Positions 10,366-49,624 of a stretch of DNA of 64,000 nt are shown piece by piece. Numbering within the stretch: position 1 is the first letter of the stretch; the number at the start of each line of letters is the position of its first letter. Both the position numbers and the translations under genes were made by a program. This DNA comes from Luidia sarsii (Eukaryota; Echinodermata; Asteroidea; Paxillosida; Luidiidae), in the NCBI GenBank assembly GCA_949987565.1, contig OX465103.1:7649207-7713206 (forward strand), given 5' to 3'. The notes under the pieces are model-generated. The model saw only the letters and a program-made list of their open reading frames with translations, had not been told where the DNA came from and searched no databases.

Positions 10366-13300
10366 TTCGTAAAGGGTCAACGTCCGCCGTGATCATTTTG
10401 CTAGCCATTATGCCCCGTTTCAAAGCGCCCTCTAGCGGTTACCCATTAGGCGCGTTCGCGATACCAAAGTTGCCTGGAGTGACTTTGGCTTCACTACTTT
10501 GGGTAAGTTTGCAGCAAAGACGTCAGACCCAGAGTGAGTGAGCGACCGGACTGGGACACACCCGGGAAGCTAATTCACAACATCAAATGGTCTTCTACAC
10601 AATGAAAGAGGAAGAACAAAACAATCAAACCACGAAACACTCCCGAAGCAAATGGTTCTGACGGTTTTTTTAAATAATACTCCTTTATTTGCATTCGATG
10701 TTATGCACACGAAACTCCGGTTGACGGGACCACCTTTCCTTAGTTTCAGTGTATTCATACACATGGCATGAAGTGGCTCTTTTTTATTCCAATCCAGACG
10801 AACGGATGGGAAATACATGTACAACCACAAAATATACATGTTTTGTCACCTTTGTCCAAGTTGTGAAAATTAAAAACCAATCTGGCCTATGCTCACTGTA
10901 TCAATATACATCATGGTATCATAAGTTGATTCTCACGAGTTAAAATCAAAGTACTGCTAGGTGAACGCAGATCAACCTATTTATCACAAACACGTAAGTT
11001 GGTGTGCTTTTTTATTCGTTCACTGCTACAAATATTTGTGTCAACGGAACTTAAGTTCAGGTTTTTTTTCCGCGGCTGCTAACATTAATCATGTTAATTT
11101 CCACTAACTGGACCCTGTCAGTGTCAAGCACATTGGAATCTTAAGATATCGGAGAGTAAATTAATTCATTAATGGTAAGACGTGGGACGTGAGACAATGG
11201 CTTCGATATAAGAATTCACATCAGTTAATTACTATTCGTGGATAATTCGTAGAATAATGAGGGACTCGAATAAGAGCTATTTTGAGCAACCTCAAACAAT
11301 AATTTGAAAGTGTCAAGACACCTTCGTGACCGGCCAATCGCATGCAAGCATACTTTGTCAATCAGGTATAATTATTGCATTTCTTTCCGAAGCCCTGACT
11401 ATAATTCTTTCAAAATCGACCAGGGCTGGATTTCACAAAGCTTTACGATGCATCGTAACTAACCTTAGGAAGGAAAAACCATCGTAAGTTGTGAGAGGCC
11501 GTATGGTTTCTGTGCATCGATCATTGTCTTGCGATGGATCATAAGTTACGATGAGTTTGGTGTAATCAATGACCCTTAACCAACAGATCCATGACTGTGA
11601 AGAAATTATGTCATCCCTTTGCAAGAACAAGAGAAAGTCGGGTTTCTTACATGCCCTTTCCATTATGAATTACAAGTTGAGATTTGTTTTATTGTCAAAT
11701 GAATTATTCATGTTTTGAATAACATAATGAATAATAATCCACAATGTTACGATGACTGAAACAGGTCGAGGCCGGAATAGCGTGTCGCTAGCTAGACGTA
11801 CAATATACGCCGTGGCATTATAAAGCAAACGACAATTCACCAACGCTATTAGAACTTTTCAGCTGCAAAGAAACCTACCAATGACAAGGCCTGCTAGTTT
11901 ACATATTTGAATTATTCATGACGACAGCACAAATTGCCTCAGCAATGGAAGATAGAGCAGTAACAAATTCTTGTATTTTTTTTTTTTTACGAACTTCATT
12001 GCTAAAGATTACTTTAACATGTAAAGCAAACGGAAATGTGATACGGTAATATTATTAGTATGGTAGTGTGAAAAAAGTCATACAAAAGAAATGTACAATT
12101 TCCGTGTAAGTTTTTTCTGCCATTCTTTGCACACACTCTTGCGGGCGCTACACTCAGCCCAAATTCGTTCCTAAAAACCATTCAGTATGGACGTTGCCCC
12201 TAGACAGGCTATTACCACAAAGGACTGGTGACAAGTCTATGTGGATTCACTTTGATCCTAGGAGCGCTTTACCTAAAAATGGTGCCAACTGCACTACGGA
12301 ACGAGTTCAACCGTTTGGGTGATACCCAACAGTTATATATAGACATGAAACAATTGCCTGATATAAATCACACCTTTTAGCGTTCAGAGTAACACCTCAA
12401 TGGAAGAGAACACTTGGCAGAGGTCACTCATACTCATGAGCATTCCATCATTCTGTGGTCATAGTAACCTTGCTTGCATAGCGTGATCGTAAGCTAAGAC
12501 CGGGCCGTAACTCTTAAGAAGCTTCACCAACTGCCAAGCAACGCTTGGCGAGAACAAACGCAATCAACACTAATTCCATTTTCGAAATTGAGCCGGCAGC
12601 TCCACAAATGCGCACATTAACCCTTGTTACTTGTTTTGCCTTTGCGAAAATCAGCCTTCAAAATGTCTGGCCCCCAAAAAATTGTCGCAAAAACGTGCAC
12701 GTGCTATCAATACAATTCTCAAGTGCAATTGACCGATTGCGTCATATAGGCCACGTGACCTATAGTGGTTATCAAAGAATACCAGTAACAAAAACATGGC
12801 AGCCCCCTGTCAATGTGCCGCTGTTGTACAGTACATGATTGTTGCACTTGCTTGTTCGATCAAGGCTTTTCTTTCTCGAAATCTATGAAGAACATTCTGG
12901 AGTTTGAACCTTACGTGAATACCCACTTTAAGTCGCGGGATGACATCGCGCAATTGGTCTATTCGTGTAGCTTTGCAATGCAGCGACGTTTGCGTCATAG
13001 CGGAGGTACGGAATGTTCTAGGTTACATTACTGCGCAACTCAGGCTGGATCCAATAGCTAAGCATGGGCCGTTTTCTAAAATGATGGCTTAGGCTCGGGA
13101 TTCGGTCATATTTATTTTACTCGTTATGACATCACAGGCATCTAAAAACAAGCATTTGGCCTCAGTTTCTTGGGGAATACCCTGTACCTATCAAGCCAAC
13201 AAACCTTCACAGTCGGAAAAACCACAAGCTGGATTTTCAGGTTTTGTTATATATACGGAGACGAAACCCGAGAACGACCCTAAGGTTTAATTTCGAAACC

Positions 13301-14980
13301 GGCCATAGAAAGTCTTAGCAAACAGTCGGATCTTGACTCAAAGACGTCCCTATAGGCTATATGGTGCCTATGCAATCATGCAATATATATTAAATGTCAC
13401 CCACGTGAAGTAAAATGCATGAAAACACGTGCTTCTTTGGGCGTTTTTGAGATAATTCTTCTTTAGAATGTGACCAAGCTTCAATCTTCGAGGGAAAACG
13501 GAAAAAAAATGACAGATTCAAATATGAGGCGTATGCTTGGCCGTGGCTTTGCAAAGGCCCATAGTCATGGCTCATTGGGGGGGGGGGAGACCCGAATGCA
13601 CATTGCAGGTTGTCAAGTTGTAACAGCCTTTAAATCTTTCCCAGACAACACAAAAAAATGCCAACTCCAAGTGCAGAAATAGGTCATCCCTCAAACGCCA
13701 ATAGCTTAGAAGTGCAATTAGATATGTAATAAAATATATATTTAAAAAAACACAGATTTTAGACAAAGATCCAAATGCCTTTTATTTAGTAGACTTCATT
13801 TTTATCACAAAAAATTGCATCAACACCGAATGATCTCATGGCGAATAATTTCTCGCTGGGCTAAGAACTATCTCCATTGTAAAAGCTCAATTATATTCAA
13901 CCTTCACTGGCTGTGAAACTTGGTATAAAAACCGATCCGAATAACCGGCGGTCAGGGTGTGTACATTGGCCAGACTTGCAATTTCTTTCTCCAATCTTGT
14001 CTGTCTTTAAAATTTTCAATTCTACATTTTATGCACCACACGAATCGTCAGGACCTAACTATGAAATGCCAAGGATATCAAAAAGGAGAAATTTACACGT
14101 ATTTGATGTACATGTACAACACCAAAAAAAAAGTGGAATATTGTTTTTAAATTTACAACACAGCCGTGACTAAACCTGCCGTGAATAAATAAACATATTT
14201 ACATCACACTAATGCTAGTGCATATATTCTGCGACACCACCACTTGAAAAATTTAGATTTGTCTAATGAATCATTTTTTTTTTTTTGGTACTCGAGTTAT
14301 TGCTTCGTTATCGTTAAAAATTGTTAATTGGAAAATTAGCTGACAAGGATATACTGTCTTCTTAAGTGCACAGTAGTTGTTTTGTTTACACTACTCAGTA
14401 CCTCAACTTAGTTCAACATCAATTGTTTTGATTTAACATAAACATGCAATATTGAATACAGAGATAGAGTTTTAGGGAGATTTCGTCTGGTCTCCAAACA
14501 TGAGGAAATGTCGGTCACACAATATGTTCAACTAAAAATACAACCAAGTGTTCCTTCTCAGTAAGAGGAAACAGCTATTATATATTACATGGATAATGCA
14601 TATGTTATGGCTTTCTTACAATTTCCAGATTGATGGAACTCATCTGGAGTGCAGTTTTGGTATTTGGGTAATTTTAACTGGTGAAACAAAACAAAAATTG
14701 GTTATAAAAATGCATTATTCAAATGATTCTTGCTGACTGGACAATGTGAACAAAATCAAAATTTTGGGAGAGGGGGAAAACACTGGAGGTGCTAATGTGA
14801 GAATCTGGGATGATCACACAATTTAGAAATAAACAGTACCGATGCATAAATGGCAAATTGCATTGTGACTGTGGAGAATATAGGGTTGGGGCCAGGCTAG
14901 TCTAGTATCCCGAACCACTCGTGCACAATACGTGCTGTTACTGGTCACTGTACTGACTACAGTCCACAAAGTAGTGCACG

Positions 14981-15220
14981 GCCCTTTTACAAAACCTGGC
15001 TTGGGCTTTGGCTCCGGCTTTGTCTCTGTCATCCAAAACCTGAAATCACAGCTTGAAGTTCTCTGTTGAGGTGGAAACTTTTTGATTCCTTTTTCAAAAC
15101 ACAGTATAACATTGAAAAATGAAGCCACAAGGCCTCCCGTTCTCATGCCTCGTACTTTAAAATGGACGAAAGAAAAACAGAGACAAAGCCGGAGCCTGAG
15201 GCCTGGTTTTGGAAAAGAGC
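14981..15220 (+). mobile_element. MITE with inverted terminal repeats of about 40 bp
   Basis: The left end reads ACAAAACCTGGCTTGGGC and GGCTCCGGCTTTGTCTCTGT. The right end is its inverse complement with a few differences, ACAGAGACAAAGCCGGAGCC and then CCTGGTTTTGG. At about 240 bases with no gene it is a typical nonautonomous DNA transposon. A relative is at 10043-10365. The superfamily is not identified and no clear target duplication is seen. Confidence 0.75.
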
Positions 15221-15872
15221 ACACGCGTGTGTAGCCAACCACTTTGGGTGCTAGGTCTGGCATCCTAATTCCCCCATCAGACCCCCCCCCCCAAAAAAAA
15301 ACCATCATCGGTGGATCTCACCATTTTGCGACCCAAACGTCCTCTTCCTCAATGCCCTGTTTGCTAAATCTTCAGAAGCCCTTCAGACAATGGCGGGGGG
15401 AAGAGTGGAAAGGATCTGAAATCTCCATTAAAAAAAAACAAAAAAAAAAAAACAGAATAATCTAAACATTTACAGAGAAGCTCATGAGCTCAATGAAGCA
15501 TGAACTACACGCACATGTATGGTAAACCCTGATCATCGAGTGTACCAGCACACTTTGTCAATTTTCAATAATAGTAGTATAAAAAAAACCTAACCCATTA
15601 AACTGTGGCGTCTTTACACAGAGGAATAGTATTGGTCACTAGATGCTATACTGCAAAAAAAAAACATATCCAGCTGATCTCTTATAGTACTTTTGACTGA
15701 TAATATCAAAAACATCCATCGTTTTACGGAAGAACTATTTTCTCTTTTGTGTGTACTGTACAGGAGCGTTAATCGAGTGATTTTATGTTGTTTTGCTTGT
15801 TGGTTTTGGATTTTTCTTTCTTGTTCAGGACACATCTATAAGAGTGCGCCTAGAATGGGTGCCCAGCTGTTG

Positions 15873-40441
<24,569 letters not shown>

Positions 40442-40505
40442 CTGGACAAGTACGTTCAGAGAGAGAGAAAAAATGCTCAGTGCTCAGTGACTCTCAAAGA
40501 TAAAA

Positions 40506-40878
40506 GCCGCGTTTCCACTGGACTGAAATTTAACCGAGACGATGCTTAAATTTGCAATGGTCAAATTTGACCGTCGTTCCCACTTGGACTTTGGAGTCGG
40601 TCAACTTAACCGAGATGGTGGTTAAAGTAATCGGCACAAATTGCACAGTGCATGTATGCCGAGTCGCGTTTTACCGAGTGGATGCATTTTCGATGCATAA
40701 TCGGATGCATAATCAGCTCGGTTTAACTTACCTGGTCACTTTTACTGGGCAAAGGTTGGCCAGTTAGAGTAACCATTCGGTTACTTTAACCGAGAGTAAA
40801 TCTAACTGGGCCGTTTCCACTGGACTTAAAATGGGAAAAGTAACCATCATCACGGTTACTTTGATCAAAATAAGTCAG
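40506..40878 (+). mobile_element. MITE-like element of the TTTCCACTGGACT family
   Basis: Begins GCCGCGTTTCCACTGGACTG and contains several inverted and direct copies of TTTAACCGAGA(C/T)GATGG-like text, with the same GTTTCCACTGGACTTAAAA motif near the right side. Relatives are at 20941-21172 and 34247-34312. It lies 65 bases upstream of the acceptor of SRPK exon 1, within that upstream intron. Confidence 0.65.
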
Positions 40879-41351
40879 GCAGTGTCTGCTACATGTATAT
40901 GTTTAGACAATCAGGCAAAGCACTTAGTAGATCAGGCTACCATAAGTTGAATGAAAGACTCAAGCTAAAATGACACCTAGTACACACTTACATGTAATGG
41001 AACATGGTACATGGTACATGTACATATGAATGTACTGTACATGCAGATAGCATTTGTTATGTGCCTTCTTGTTCTTACTATCACAGTTATTATTGCAAGT
41101 TATACGGTAAGGAGTCAGGTCTGAATGAGTTGTCTGATTGAGAAAGCATGTGTCAATCCTGATTGTCCAGCTCAATAGCATCTCCATGGTAGCATTGTGA
41201 CATCAAACATACATGTAGGCTACATGTACATGTACATGTACAATGTACATTGAAGGCCATTAAAGAGCAAGTCTTGTGCCCCAATGACTCTTTTCAGCAC
41301 TATTTAGAAAAGGCAGCAAAATGGTGCGTAATTTACACAACAAAAGGTTGC

Positions 41352-41433
41352 ATTCGTGAAATCGGCTGCAGGACTTAAACCAGAGACCTCTGGTTTTGCG
41401 CACCGGTGTTCTTACCATCTGAGATCCGAACCA
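41352..41433 (-). repeat. tRNA-like SINE head
   Basis: On the - strand ATCTCAGATGGTAAGAACACC resembles a pol III A box, followed by AACCAGAGGTCTCTGGTTTA and AGTCCTGCAG as a decayed B-box region. The anticodon arm can pair, but the acceptor stem is not evident. Confidence 0.5.
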
Positions 41434-43199
41434 ATTCATTCTGTGGGTAAAGTCAATGGCTGCATGCAGATGAACAGTGCTATCGACACATACTGTACAA
41501 TGTACAGTACATACAATGTACCTGTACTTGTACTGTACATGCGGCATCTTGTGCGCATGTGCCTTCAACATTATGGGGGAGACCTCTACTCTAGTTACAT
41601 GTACAACACAAATCATTGATGTCCCAGTGTAAGCAGGGCTAGCAGTGGTACACATAAGCATACCGTGTACAATCAGCAGAGAGGCACCAAGGCAATTCAA
41701 TCATTCCAAAGCCTTGAGCAAACCATACTGTACATGTACAGTATAGGTAGTCATTAATGCTGAGCACCATAATCAGCATGTGCATAGATGTACACATATA
41801 GGACCCCTTGGTCGGATTGCATTACATCCACATGCACAAACCCTTCCTGCCATTGTCAATCATTACAGTCATAATGTAAACAGAAAATGAGGGACCCAAT
41901 ATTACCCCCATCGTAACCTGACTACAATGTTTGCTGCAGACAGAATGCCAACGGGTCAGTAGCAGTGGGAGGCAGCATCTCACTGGAGACCGCAGCTTGT
42001 ACACATAAAGATGCTGCAATAACAACCACTGCAGGATATGAGACAGAGAAGTCCATTCAAACTGGCTATGTACTGTAAATCTAACCCCATTAGACTACCG
42101 GTGTATCACAATGTGTACATGTAATGTACATATAGGCCTAGTAAAATTGAAAAAATACACTTACACCAATGTGTAGGGCCTATATGCATGAACACGGCAT
42201 GGATTTTATACCTGAATGTAGACTTACATACGTGTACATGTGTGTACATGTAAGTTGCAAGATGTGCTGCACATTAGCCTAGAAGCGTTCCCACTAGCAC
42301 GGAACAGCGTGATCCACTGTTCAATTGTTTCAATCAAACTGATTTGTTTCCGTGTGTGAATGCTCAAACGCCCGCGATTTAATTCGCAATCAAACCCAGT
42401 GTTCGTTCTTCTTGCGATTCTTTGGAAACATCGCAAGTACAGAATTTGCTTGTCGCTCTGCGTGGGGACGCTATGCTCGCAAAAAATAGAAAATTATTGG
42501 TAAGTTACATCCCGCAATTCAGTGCGCACAGATCAACATCAGGCATCACCACAATCAGAGTTGTTTATCTCGATATGGCTGTGCGCAAACTGCACATTGT
42601 ATTCATGACTCATGAGCAAACCAAAATGTGCGCAGTCTGGAAAGTACACTGTACATGTACCTCCGATTAGGTCATGATTCAGGCATGCACAGTTCAGCCC
42701 CCCCCCCCCAAAAAAAAAAAATTAAAATTAAAAATGGAATCGCGATTCACATTTAAAACATTTTGTGTGGGAACGTGCACCAAAAAACAAACTGTTTTTT
42801 TGAAACGCAATCCACTTTCCGATGATTTTCCTTGTGTAGTAGGAATGCACCTACATGTATTTTCTCAGTCCAGAGGTTGGCCATGGTCATGAGTAACGGG
42901 CCAAGGGGCCTCCTGTCCAGCAATTTGGGCTCCCCTCGGCCGCCATACATGCAACAAAGTGCACAGACTGGATGGAATGCAGGGGATAATTGGCACTTGA
43001 AGCCACACAGGATATCTCCTCATGAACCTGCCACCTCAGCTGATAGTGGTGGAGACTCCTGGTTACAACCTTGACATATTAAGGTGACAATTATCTACAC
43101 ATGTACACTGTTCATGTACAAAGTACACGTACAGAACAATCTGTATTGTAATTGTATACATACATGTATGTCATTGATAATTATTTGCAAACATGTACT

Positions 43200-43560
43200 G
43201 CACTATTAGGCCTACATGTACATGTACATGTACATGTACATGTACATGTGTACAGTACGGTACATGCATACATGTACATGTACATGTACAGTATGTATGG
43301 GTACATGTATATATGTACTGTACATGTACATGTACATGTACATGTACTGTACATGTACATGTACATGTATGTACATGTACAGTATGTACGTGTACATGTA
43401 TACACGTACAACTTACAAGGTACACAACATGTACATATACATACATGTGTACAGTAAATGTACAATGTATGATGTATACATGTACTGTACATGTGTTGTA
43501 CTGTACATGTACATACTGTACATGTATTGTACATGTTGTACAATGTGCAGGTTGTACAAT
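43200..43560. repeat. densest (TACATG)n cluster
   Basis: Mostly copies of the hexamer TACATG/GTACAT with scattered TACAGTA and TATGTA variants. The array is self-complementary, so both strands read alike. Cys/Thr and Met/Tyr/Val/His repeat frames of 100-160 codons across it are artefacts. Similar clusters lie at 45218-45240, 45585-45610, 45990-46040, 49065-49130, 52275-52310, 57700-57870, 57985-58040 and 60020-60080. Confidence 0.95.
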
Positions 43561-45300
43561 GTGCAGAGAAATGACCCCCAACCCATGGACAGTCCATGTG
43601 CAAACTGTTCAGTACAGTGTACACTGTTTCATTTGTTTAAATACTAAAATAGGGGGTAGTTTAGAATCTCCATTCTAAGGTTCTGAAAATAACTGATTGA
43701 GAGAGAGAGATCTTAGCTTTTCAGACAGAGTTTTCTGTCGGCCTCTGGAGAGGATGAGTGAAGGACTGAATTTAACAACTGCTTTCTTTATAACCTTTAT
43801 AACAAAAAAGTCTAGCAAATAGTACAGGATTTGAGTGCATTACATTGCCTGAGAGAGGGACAGCTTGCAGGAGCCAGCATTTGCCATTGACATTTGCAGA
43901 GCACTGGTCCACAGGGGAAGGGGAGATTTATGGTCAAATGCAATGCATTATTGGCTTACTCCATTGCAATACATGCAGGCTACGGCTTCAAAGGTATGTA
44001 CATTGTACATGTGCATGTAACATGTACATTGTACATGTATGTTCCATACATAAGTACATGCACATGTGCACATGTACAGCAGTGCCACACATGTGCATTT
44101 TCATGTGTATGATTGTCATAGACAGGATACTGTATCCAAAACTGCTGGCAATATCCAACACTGTGGGTGAAACTTTCCCCAACAATTACCACTCTACTAT
44201 ACATGTACATGTGTACATAAGATTACATACATGTAAATGTGTTTTTTATTAAGTAGAAATTTCATTTCCTCTCTGATCTGTTCACAATAAAATTCTGAAA
44301 AATGTGTCAAATTTGGGTGGGCACCAAGATATACATGTAAATATTACAATACAACTCGGGGTACCATTGTGTATGGTACATGTACATGTAACCATGATGT
44401 ACATGTAACAGTGTAGATTTACTGTAACTGTGTACATGTATGTTTAACAGAAAAATATAATATGACCATGATCACTCATGCATAAGTATGCATAGGAACG
44501 TTTTGCAATAACTCATCTGTGGGACACCTTTGCCCTTTTCAAACTGAACTATAAAATGTACAAGTTGACGTTACATGTACAGTTGCATGTTGGAATCCCA
44601 AAAGCCACACTCATAACTACTGCCATAACTGCCCCATTTCTAAGTGGCTTCATTTCTTTCTTTCTTTTTTGGGGGGTGGGGTTTTTTTGGAGGGGGGGGG
44701 GGGGCTGGTCGTTTTCGCCACGGTCCAGGTGTTGGTAATTTCAGCCATTATCCAATTGGACAGGTCACAGCGGTTAATCAGTGCAACCAGGGTGTCGCCA
44801 AATTATACTGCATCTCAGAACGAACAAGCGGCTTTACACATGTAACTGGAAGTCAACTTTCTTTTGGTAGGGGGAGGTTAGGTGGGGGGTTGTAACGGTT
44901 TCAACAGGAGATTGAATGAAATTGTCTTCTCCGATTATGGGTTTGTCTAGGTTGACATGGTGCGGCAACTGCACTGAGTTCAGTGTACATGTGCGTACAC
45001 GTACCTATACATTTTACATGCATACATTGCATACCAGTACATTCAAATGTCATCCAAAACACCATTATCAATTACCAATGAAATTTTGCAAGTAAAAAAA
45101 AAAGAAAGTTCAATAACCCTTGCACTTTACCAGACAAATAAGGTAATAACAGGGTATTTTGAAGATCTTTTAAAGAACTTTGGGATGAAGTTTCAGTCTT
45201 CAGGATCATTAATTACATGTACATGTACATGTACATGTACCAGGCATCAACAAAGTCCATGTACGGTACATGTCGGGCTACTGTATCACAAAACAACAAC

Positions 45301-45570
45301 AAAAACTGACACATAAATTTGATGCCCAAGCAGACACGCATGAATACAGTATACGTACATGTACAAGTGTACAAAAACTGACACATGAATTTGATGAAGC
45401 AATATGCACATACAGTATGTACATGTACAGGTGTACAAAAACTGACACATGAATTTGATGAAGCAATATGCACATACAGTATACATGTACATGTACAGGT
45501 GTACAAAAACTGACACATGAATTTGATGAAGCAGACACGCACATGTACGGTACTGTACATGTACAGGTGT
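45301..45570 (+). repeat. four-copy tandem repeat of about 65-73 bp ending in TACATG runs
   Basis: AAAAACTGACACAT(G/A)AATTTGATG starts at about 45300, 45374, 45438 and 45505. Each unit ends with CATACAGTAT-like text and a variable TACATG run, then AGGTGTAC. Confidence 0.85.
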
Positions 45571-47169
45571 ACAAAATGTACACATGTACATTGTACATGT
45601 ACATGTAATCTGACAGCTACATGTACATGCACCAATGGCTTCGCCACAAGCCACTGCCAATATTAATCCAATTAGGACACTGTTAGTTACAAACCAAACA
45701 TGTCAATGAAGCCGCAGGAAAGAGATAGGAACCCATCAATTAAATGACATGGTTTTCAAGAACCCCACTCAGTGTTAGTATTGGAATTGTTTTCCTGGGC
45801 CACGTTCTTGGGACAGACATCATCACAGTTGTAAGGCGATGTGAATGCAATATCTGTTAAAGGCATGTGCTGTGAATTCAAAAAATTCCCATTGTAGTGA
45901 CTGGGAATGTACATTACACTAATTACAGTAATGTACACTGTATGTACCGGTACATGTACATTGTACACACTGTACATGTACATTCATATACGTAGTACAT
46001 GTACATGTACATGTACATGTAGTACATGTACATGTACATGTAGTTCATGCCCATATTTACATGTACTGGTACATGTACAATGTACCTCTAAGCTCTTTTC
46101 CAATCCATCTCTTTCCAAGGTCAGCGCACTAATTAGCCAGAGCAATAGAGCCGATAGATGTCCTTACTGTATGATGAAACTATGATTGCATTCTGGACCA
46201 CACTGGCTCCCTAGTCCCAGACTCATGTTCCGACGCTGCAGAGACTAGGAGCAAGTCTAGCGTAGCCTGTCTGACTGAGGCTAGGGTAACTGGATTGGAA
46301 TGTTTCACCATGGAAGTCCACACCTTGGCCAGTCCAGGAACAGTGGAAGCCAGGTACAGGTGTACATGTACATGTACAGGGAAATGTGCAAAGCAAACTT
46401 TTCAGGCAGAAAACAATTTCACACACGTCACGTGGCATGCAATCCATGATTTGGGACAAGTAAAGTTGGATTTCATTTTTGCCAATTTGCTGGACGTGAT
46501 TCAAGGGGAGAGTGCCCTGCAAACTGCACCTTGTCACAGAAACTGAGACCAATTCCAAAGAGCCACTTAAAGGGTACCGGTACCTGAAATAGACAATTCT
46601 AATATCGAGAAAACTATTGTAAGACTTAATAAAGGCTAAACCAGTTCAAAAACTCAACACTTTTAATGTCTAACCTCTAAAAAGCAACCGTAAAAGGAAA
46701 ACAAAACCTTTAGCTGCCCCGCCCACAAAAAAACCCAGAGGATTATGGAGGATTGAGGAAGGACGGGGATATATTATCAAAAATGCCTTTCTTGATTTCG
46801 TCAGATTGCCCATCAGTGCTCTGCATTGGTATCATGCTGAGCAAACTGAAGTCACATGCAAATCAATTGCATCATGTGTAAATTTATACGCTAAGTCTAT
46901 GAAGACTTATCTGTGCTTGGTCGATTTTCCAGCAACTACTGTACACATGTACAGGTTTGTGACATTGGAGTCAAATCAACAAATAGGAAGACCGTGATAT
47001 GAAAAAACCATACCCGGTACTGTAAGATTGCAAGGAAGAGCATGCCAAAATCAGATGCGCGCATGACCGTCTCGGTCAGAGCTTTGGCACTGGTGGAATA
47101 TTGACCGCAGGCAAATTGCCGGGCGGCGTGACTGGGGACATTTCCGGGACTTAAACTGGGATGGAAGAA

Positions 47170-47253
47170 GGGGAGGCAGAGGAGGCAGGGGAGGCAGGGG
47201 AGGCAGGGGAGGCAGGGGAGGCAGGGGAGGCAGGGGAGGCAGGGGAGACAGGG
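47170..47253 (+). repeat. 9-bp minisatellite (GAGGCAGGG)
   Basis: About nine copies of a nine-base purine-rich unit. Open frames of (EAG)n or (SPA)n over it are artefacts of the period. Confidence 0.9.
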
Positions 47254-47667
47254 GAAGACAGCTTAGATGCAGGGCGGAGAAGGAAGAGGAGTTCCGGAAC
47301 TGTGAGGTGTATTGATGGTGGAGTAGTAAGAGCCATTAAGCAGTCTGCACCCTTCTATTGAGTAACAGGACAAACCACCCAAATCCTAGAACCGTACTTT
47401 ATTTTGCATCAAGTTTCAGTTCTATGACTGTGTTCCTAGCTACATACTCTGTAGACAGAATATAACAATTGGCGTCATTTGAAACAATATCTCAGCAGGA
47501 CTTTTCCCAAAGGTAGAATCAGAGGGGAAGAATCAGAACAGAAAGCCCTACTAAAGAAGAACATTGGACTGATTACATGTATAGGCACCTGACTGGCGCC
47601 CCCACCCCAGCGCAGATAACTGCCTATTTGGGAAGGTGCCCACCTAAAGTAACAGCTACATGTAGAT

Positions 47668-47735
47668 ACTGTACACGTTGCTCTGGTGGTAGAGCACTGG
47701 TACGGCCAGAGGTTTGGGGATTAATCCTGGGGCTC
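47668..47735 (+). repeat. tRNA-like SINE head
   Basis: GTTGCTCTGGTGGTAGAGCA fits an A box and D-arm, and GGTTTGGGGATTAATCCTGG sits where a T-arm and B box would be. The cloverleaf is incomplete, so a SINE remnant is more likely than a tRNA gene. Confidence 0.55.
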
Positions 47736-49624
47736 AATTCATTAATTGTTATTATTTGAAAGGCAAATGTATTTTGGTTTCATTCCAGTTTCCAGACCCC
47801 CCAAAAAAAAAAAAAAAAGAAAAAAAAAAAAAACACAATCTGGAAAACAAGACACGAAATTCAATCCATATCTGCACTCTCGGTCTCACAATATTTATAT
47901 TTTTCAGGATTCAATCCGCTCTATTCTTCGTAAAAAATATGTGCGTATTGCACCGGGCACGGGTCCCTTGGGGCACGTTTCATTTTGTCTCTGATCTCAA
48001 CTGCACCCAAATCTCTCCAGATAAAAAAGGCCTTCAAATTCAGCGCATTCGGGGGAAGATGGCAATCTGTAGGTTTGCTGAATTGTTGAGCAACTGCAAT
48101 TGGTTCACCTTTGGATTCCTCTAGTCTAACCCAAGCTCACTCACTCACCCTCGGCAGTCCCAGCTCCCAAGCTACCCAGCCTATACTAAACACCCCTGAG
48201 CAATCACGCTCAGTGTACACGTGTATGGGATCAGACTGTTCAAATCCACCATGTACATTGTACACTACACTATGTTTATAATGGTGCCGGGGTCAGACAA
48301 AGGTCAGTCTGCAGTGATTTTCCAAACATGCCCGAGCCAAATATTCAGTTCATTATTGAGTGAAAAATATCCCAAATCCTATATTACACTGTACATGTAC
48401 ATTGTACCGGGGTACAGTACTGTACATGTACATGTACATGTATGTCACTGATGATAGAGAGATGTGGATCTTTTTACACTGATGCATGCTCTGAGAAGTG
48501 TACAATTAACGTCGTTCTGGTCATATTGAAACCTTAGCCCCATGCATGCACATAGCTTTGGCCTACTTATTTCAGAGCGTTCCACTTCCACTTCCAATTC
48601 CAGCACTGGAGCCAGACACGACCACTGGGGGCCACTGAAACTCTCTTCTTCTTTTTTTTCCCTTGGCAGGGAGGATTAGACATGGCTGCCTCTCATCACT
48701 AGCCAGTGGCTCCTTGTGGGACCAGGGCAGGCGGGCGGACCGATGGAGGATGACTGCGGGCAACGGCTGATCTCGGACTGATCACAAGAACCGGGAGTGC
48801 CTCCCTTCCAGCCACTGTCTGGGACAGGCACAATTATTGGTCCAATTTTAGGATAATGAGTAGGGTCAGGGGGGATGTGATTCTACATGCACACACATAC
48901 AAACATGTACTGTACATGTACCAGGGTATGTACATGTACATGTTACAACATGTACTGTGTACATTGTACATGTACTGTCATTGTACTGTACCGATGTATT
49001 ACAATACACCTGTACATTACAATTTACCGGTACATGTTATGCAAAGTCCAACAAAATGTACTGTATACATGTACATGTACATGTACATGTTCAATGTACT
49101 ATACTGTACATGTACATGTACAGACCACATGTTCATGTGTAGCCTATCAGTACATGTACAGTGTGTGATTAATTGTAATAGGCTTTTAAATAGTACATGT
49201 TACACCTGTACATGTGGTATGTCAAAGGCACATTTAAGCCATATCCAAACTTGGGCTACAGCTTCAAATGACACACAAGTCTATGGCTATTTACAGTGTA
49301 TAATGTGTATGTAGTTTGGTTTAGGGCCACAGCCAAAACCATCTACGGTACTTTTGTGTAGACCAGCCTTAGCCAATGAATTCAGACAGGATTGCGGCCA
49401 TCTCCATGGGTCTTGGTGGATCCCCGGTACTCTGCAATACTGCATGGCTAACCGTTGGAGTGTAGGATTAGCCAGAGGCCTAACCAACATGCACAAGGCT
49501 TTTCCAAACACAGAATTATACATTGGATGAGTGCTTTATAGGGTGGGCCACGCAGGGAGACATTTTAAACAAGCACGGCATTTCCTGTCAATCAGAACAT
49601 GAATGGTGCATTGTGGGATTAAAA

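Larger units (their letters stand above)
8733..15872. other. convergent intergenic region with MITE-like repeats and no gene recognised
   Basis: About 7 kb separates the 3' ends of the shisa-like gene and SRPK. No open frame here resembles a protein or has splice-site support. It contains the repeat pair at 10043-10365 and 14981-15220, an AT-rich palindrome (10298-10326), a stretch shared with an intron 7 element (12740-12790) and homopolymers. The 3' UTR of SRPK must occupy part of the right side. The clearest AATAAA on the - strand is far away (13781-13786), so its poly(A) site is not settled. Confidence 0.6.

Noticed and set aside
14823..15308. 161-codon frame on the - strand
   Set aside because: It overlaps a MITE and its terminal repeats, has no recognisable motif and no splice context.
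43152..43678. Frames of 100-160 codons rich in Cys/Thr or Met/Tyr/His/Val
   Set aside because: They are the TACATG hexamer read in each frame; the same text appears at every TACATG cluster.
47668..47735. Functional tRNA gene
   Set aside because: A-box-like text is good, but the B box is altered and no acceptor stem pairs; it fits a SINE remnant.
48572..48763. Lys/Arg-rich - strand frame (KGKKRRREFQWPP) as the missing SRPK start exon
   Set aside because: It lacks the SRPK N-terminal wording and a start and donor in the required phase.
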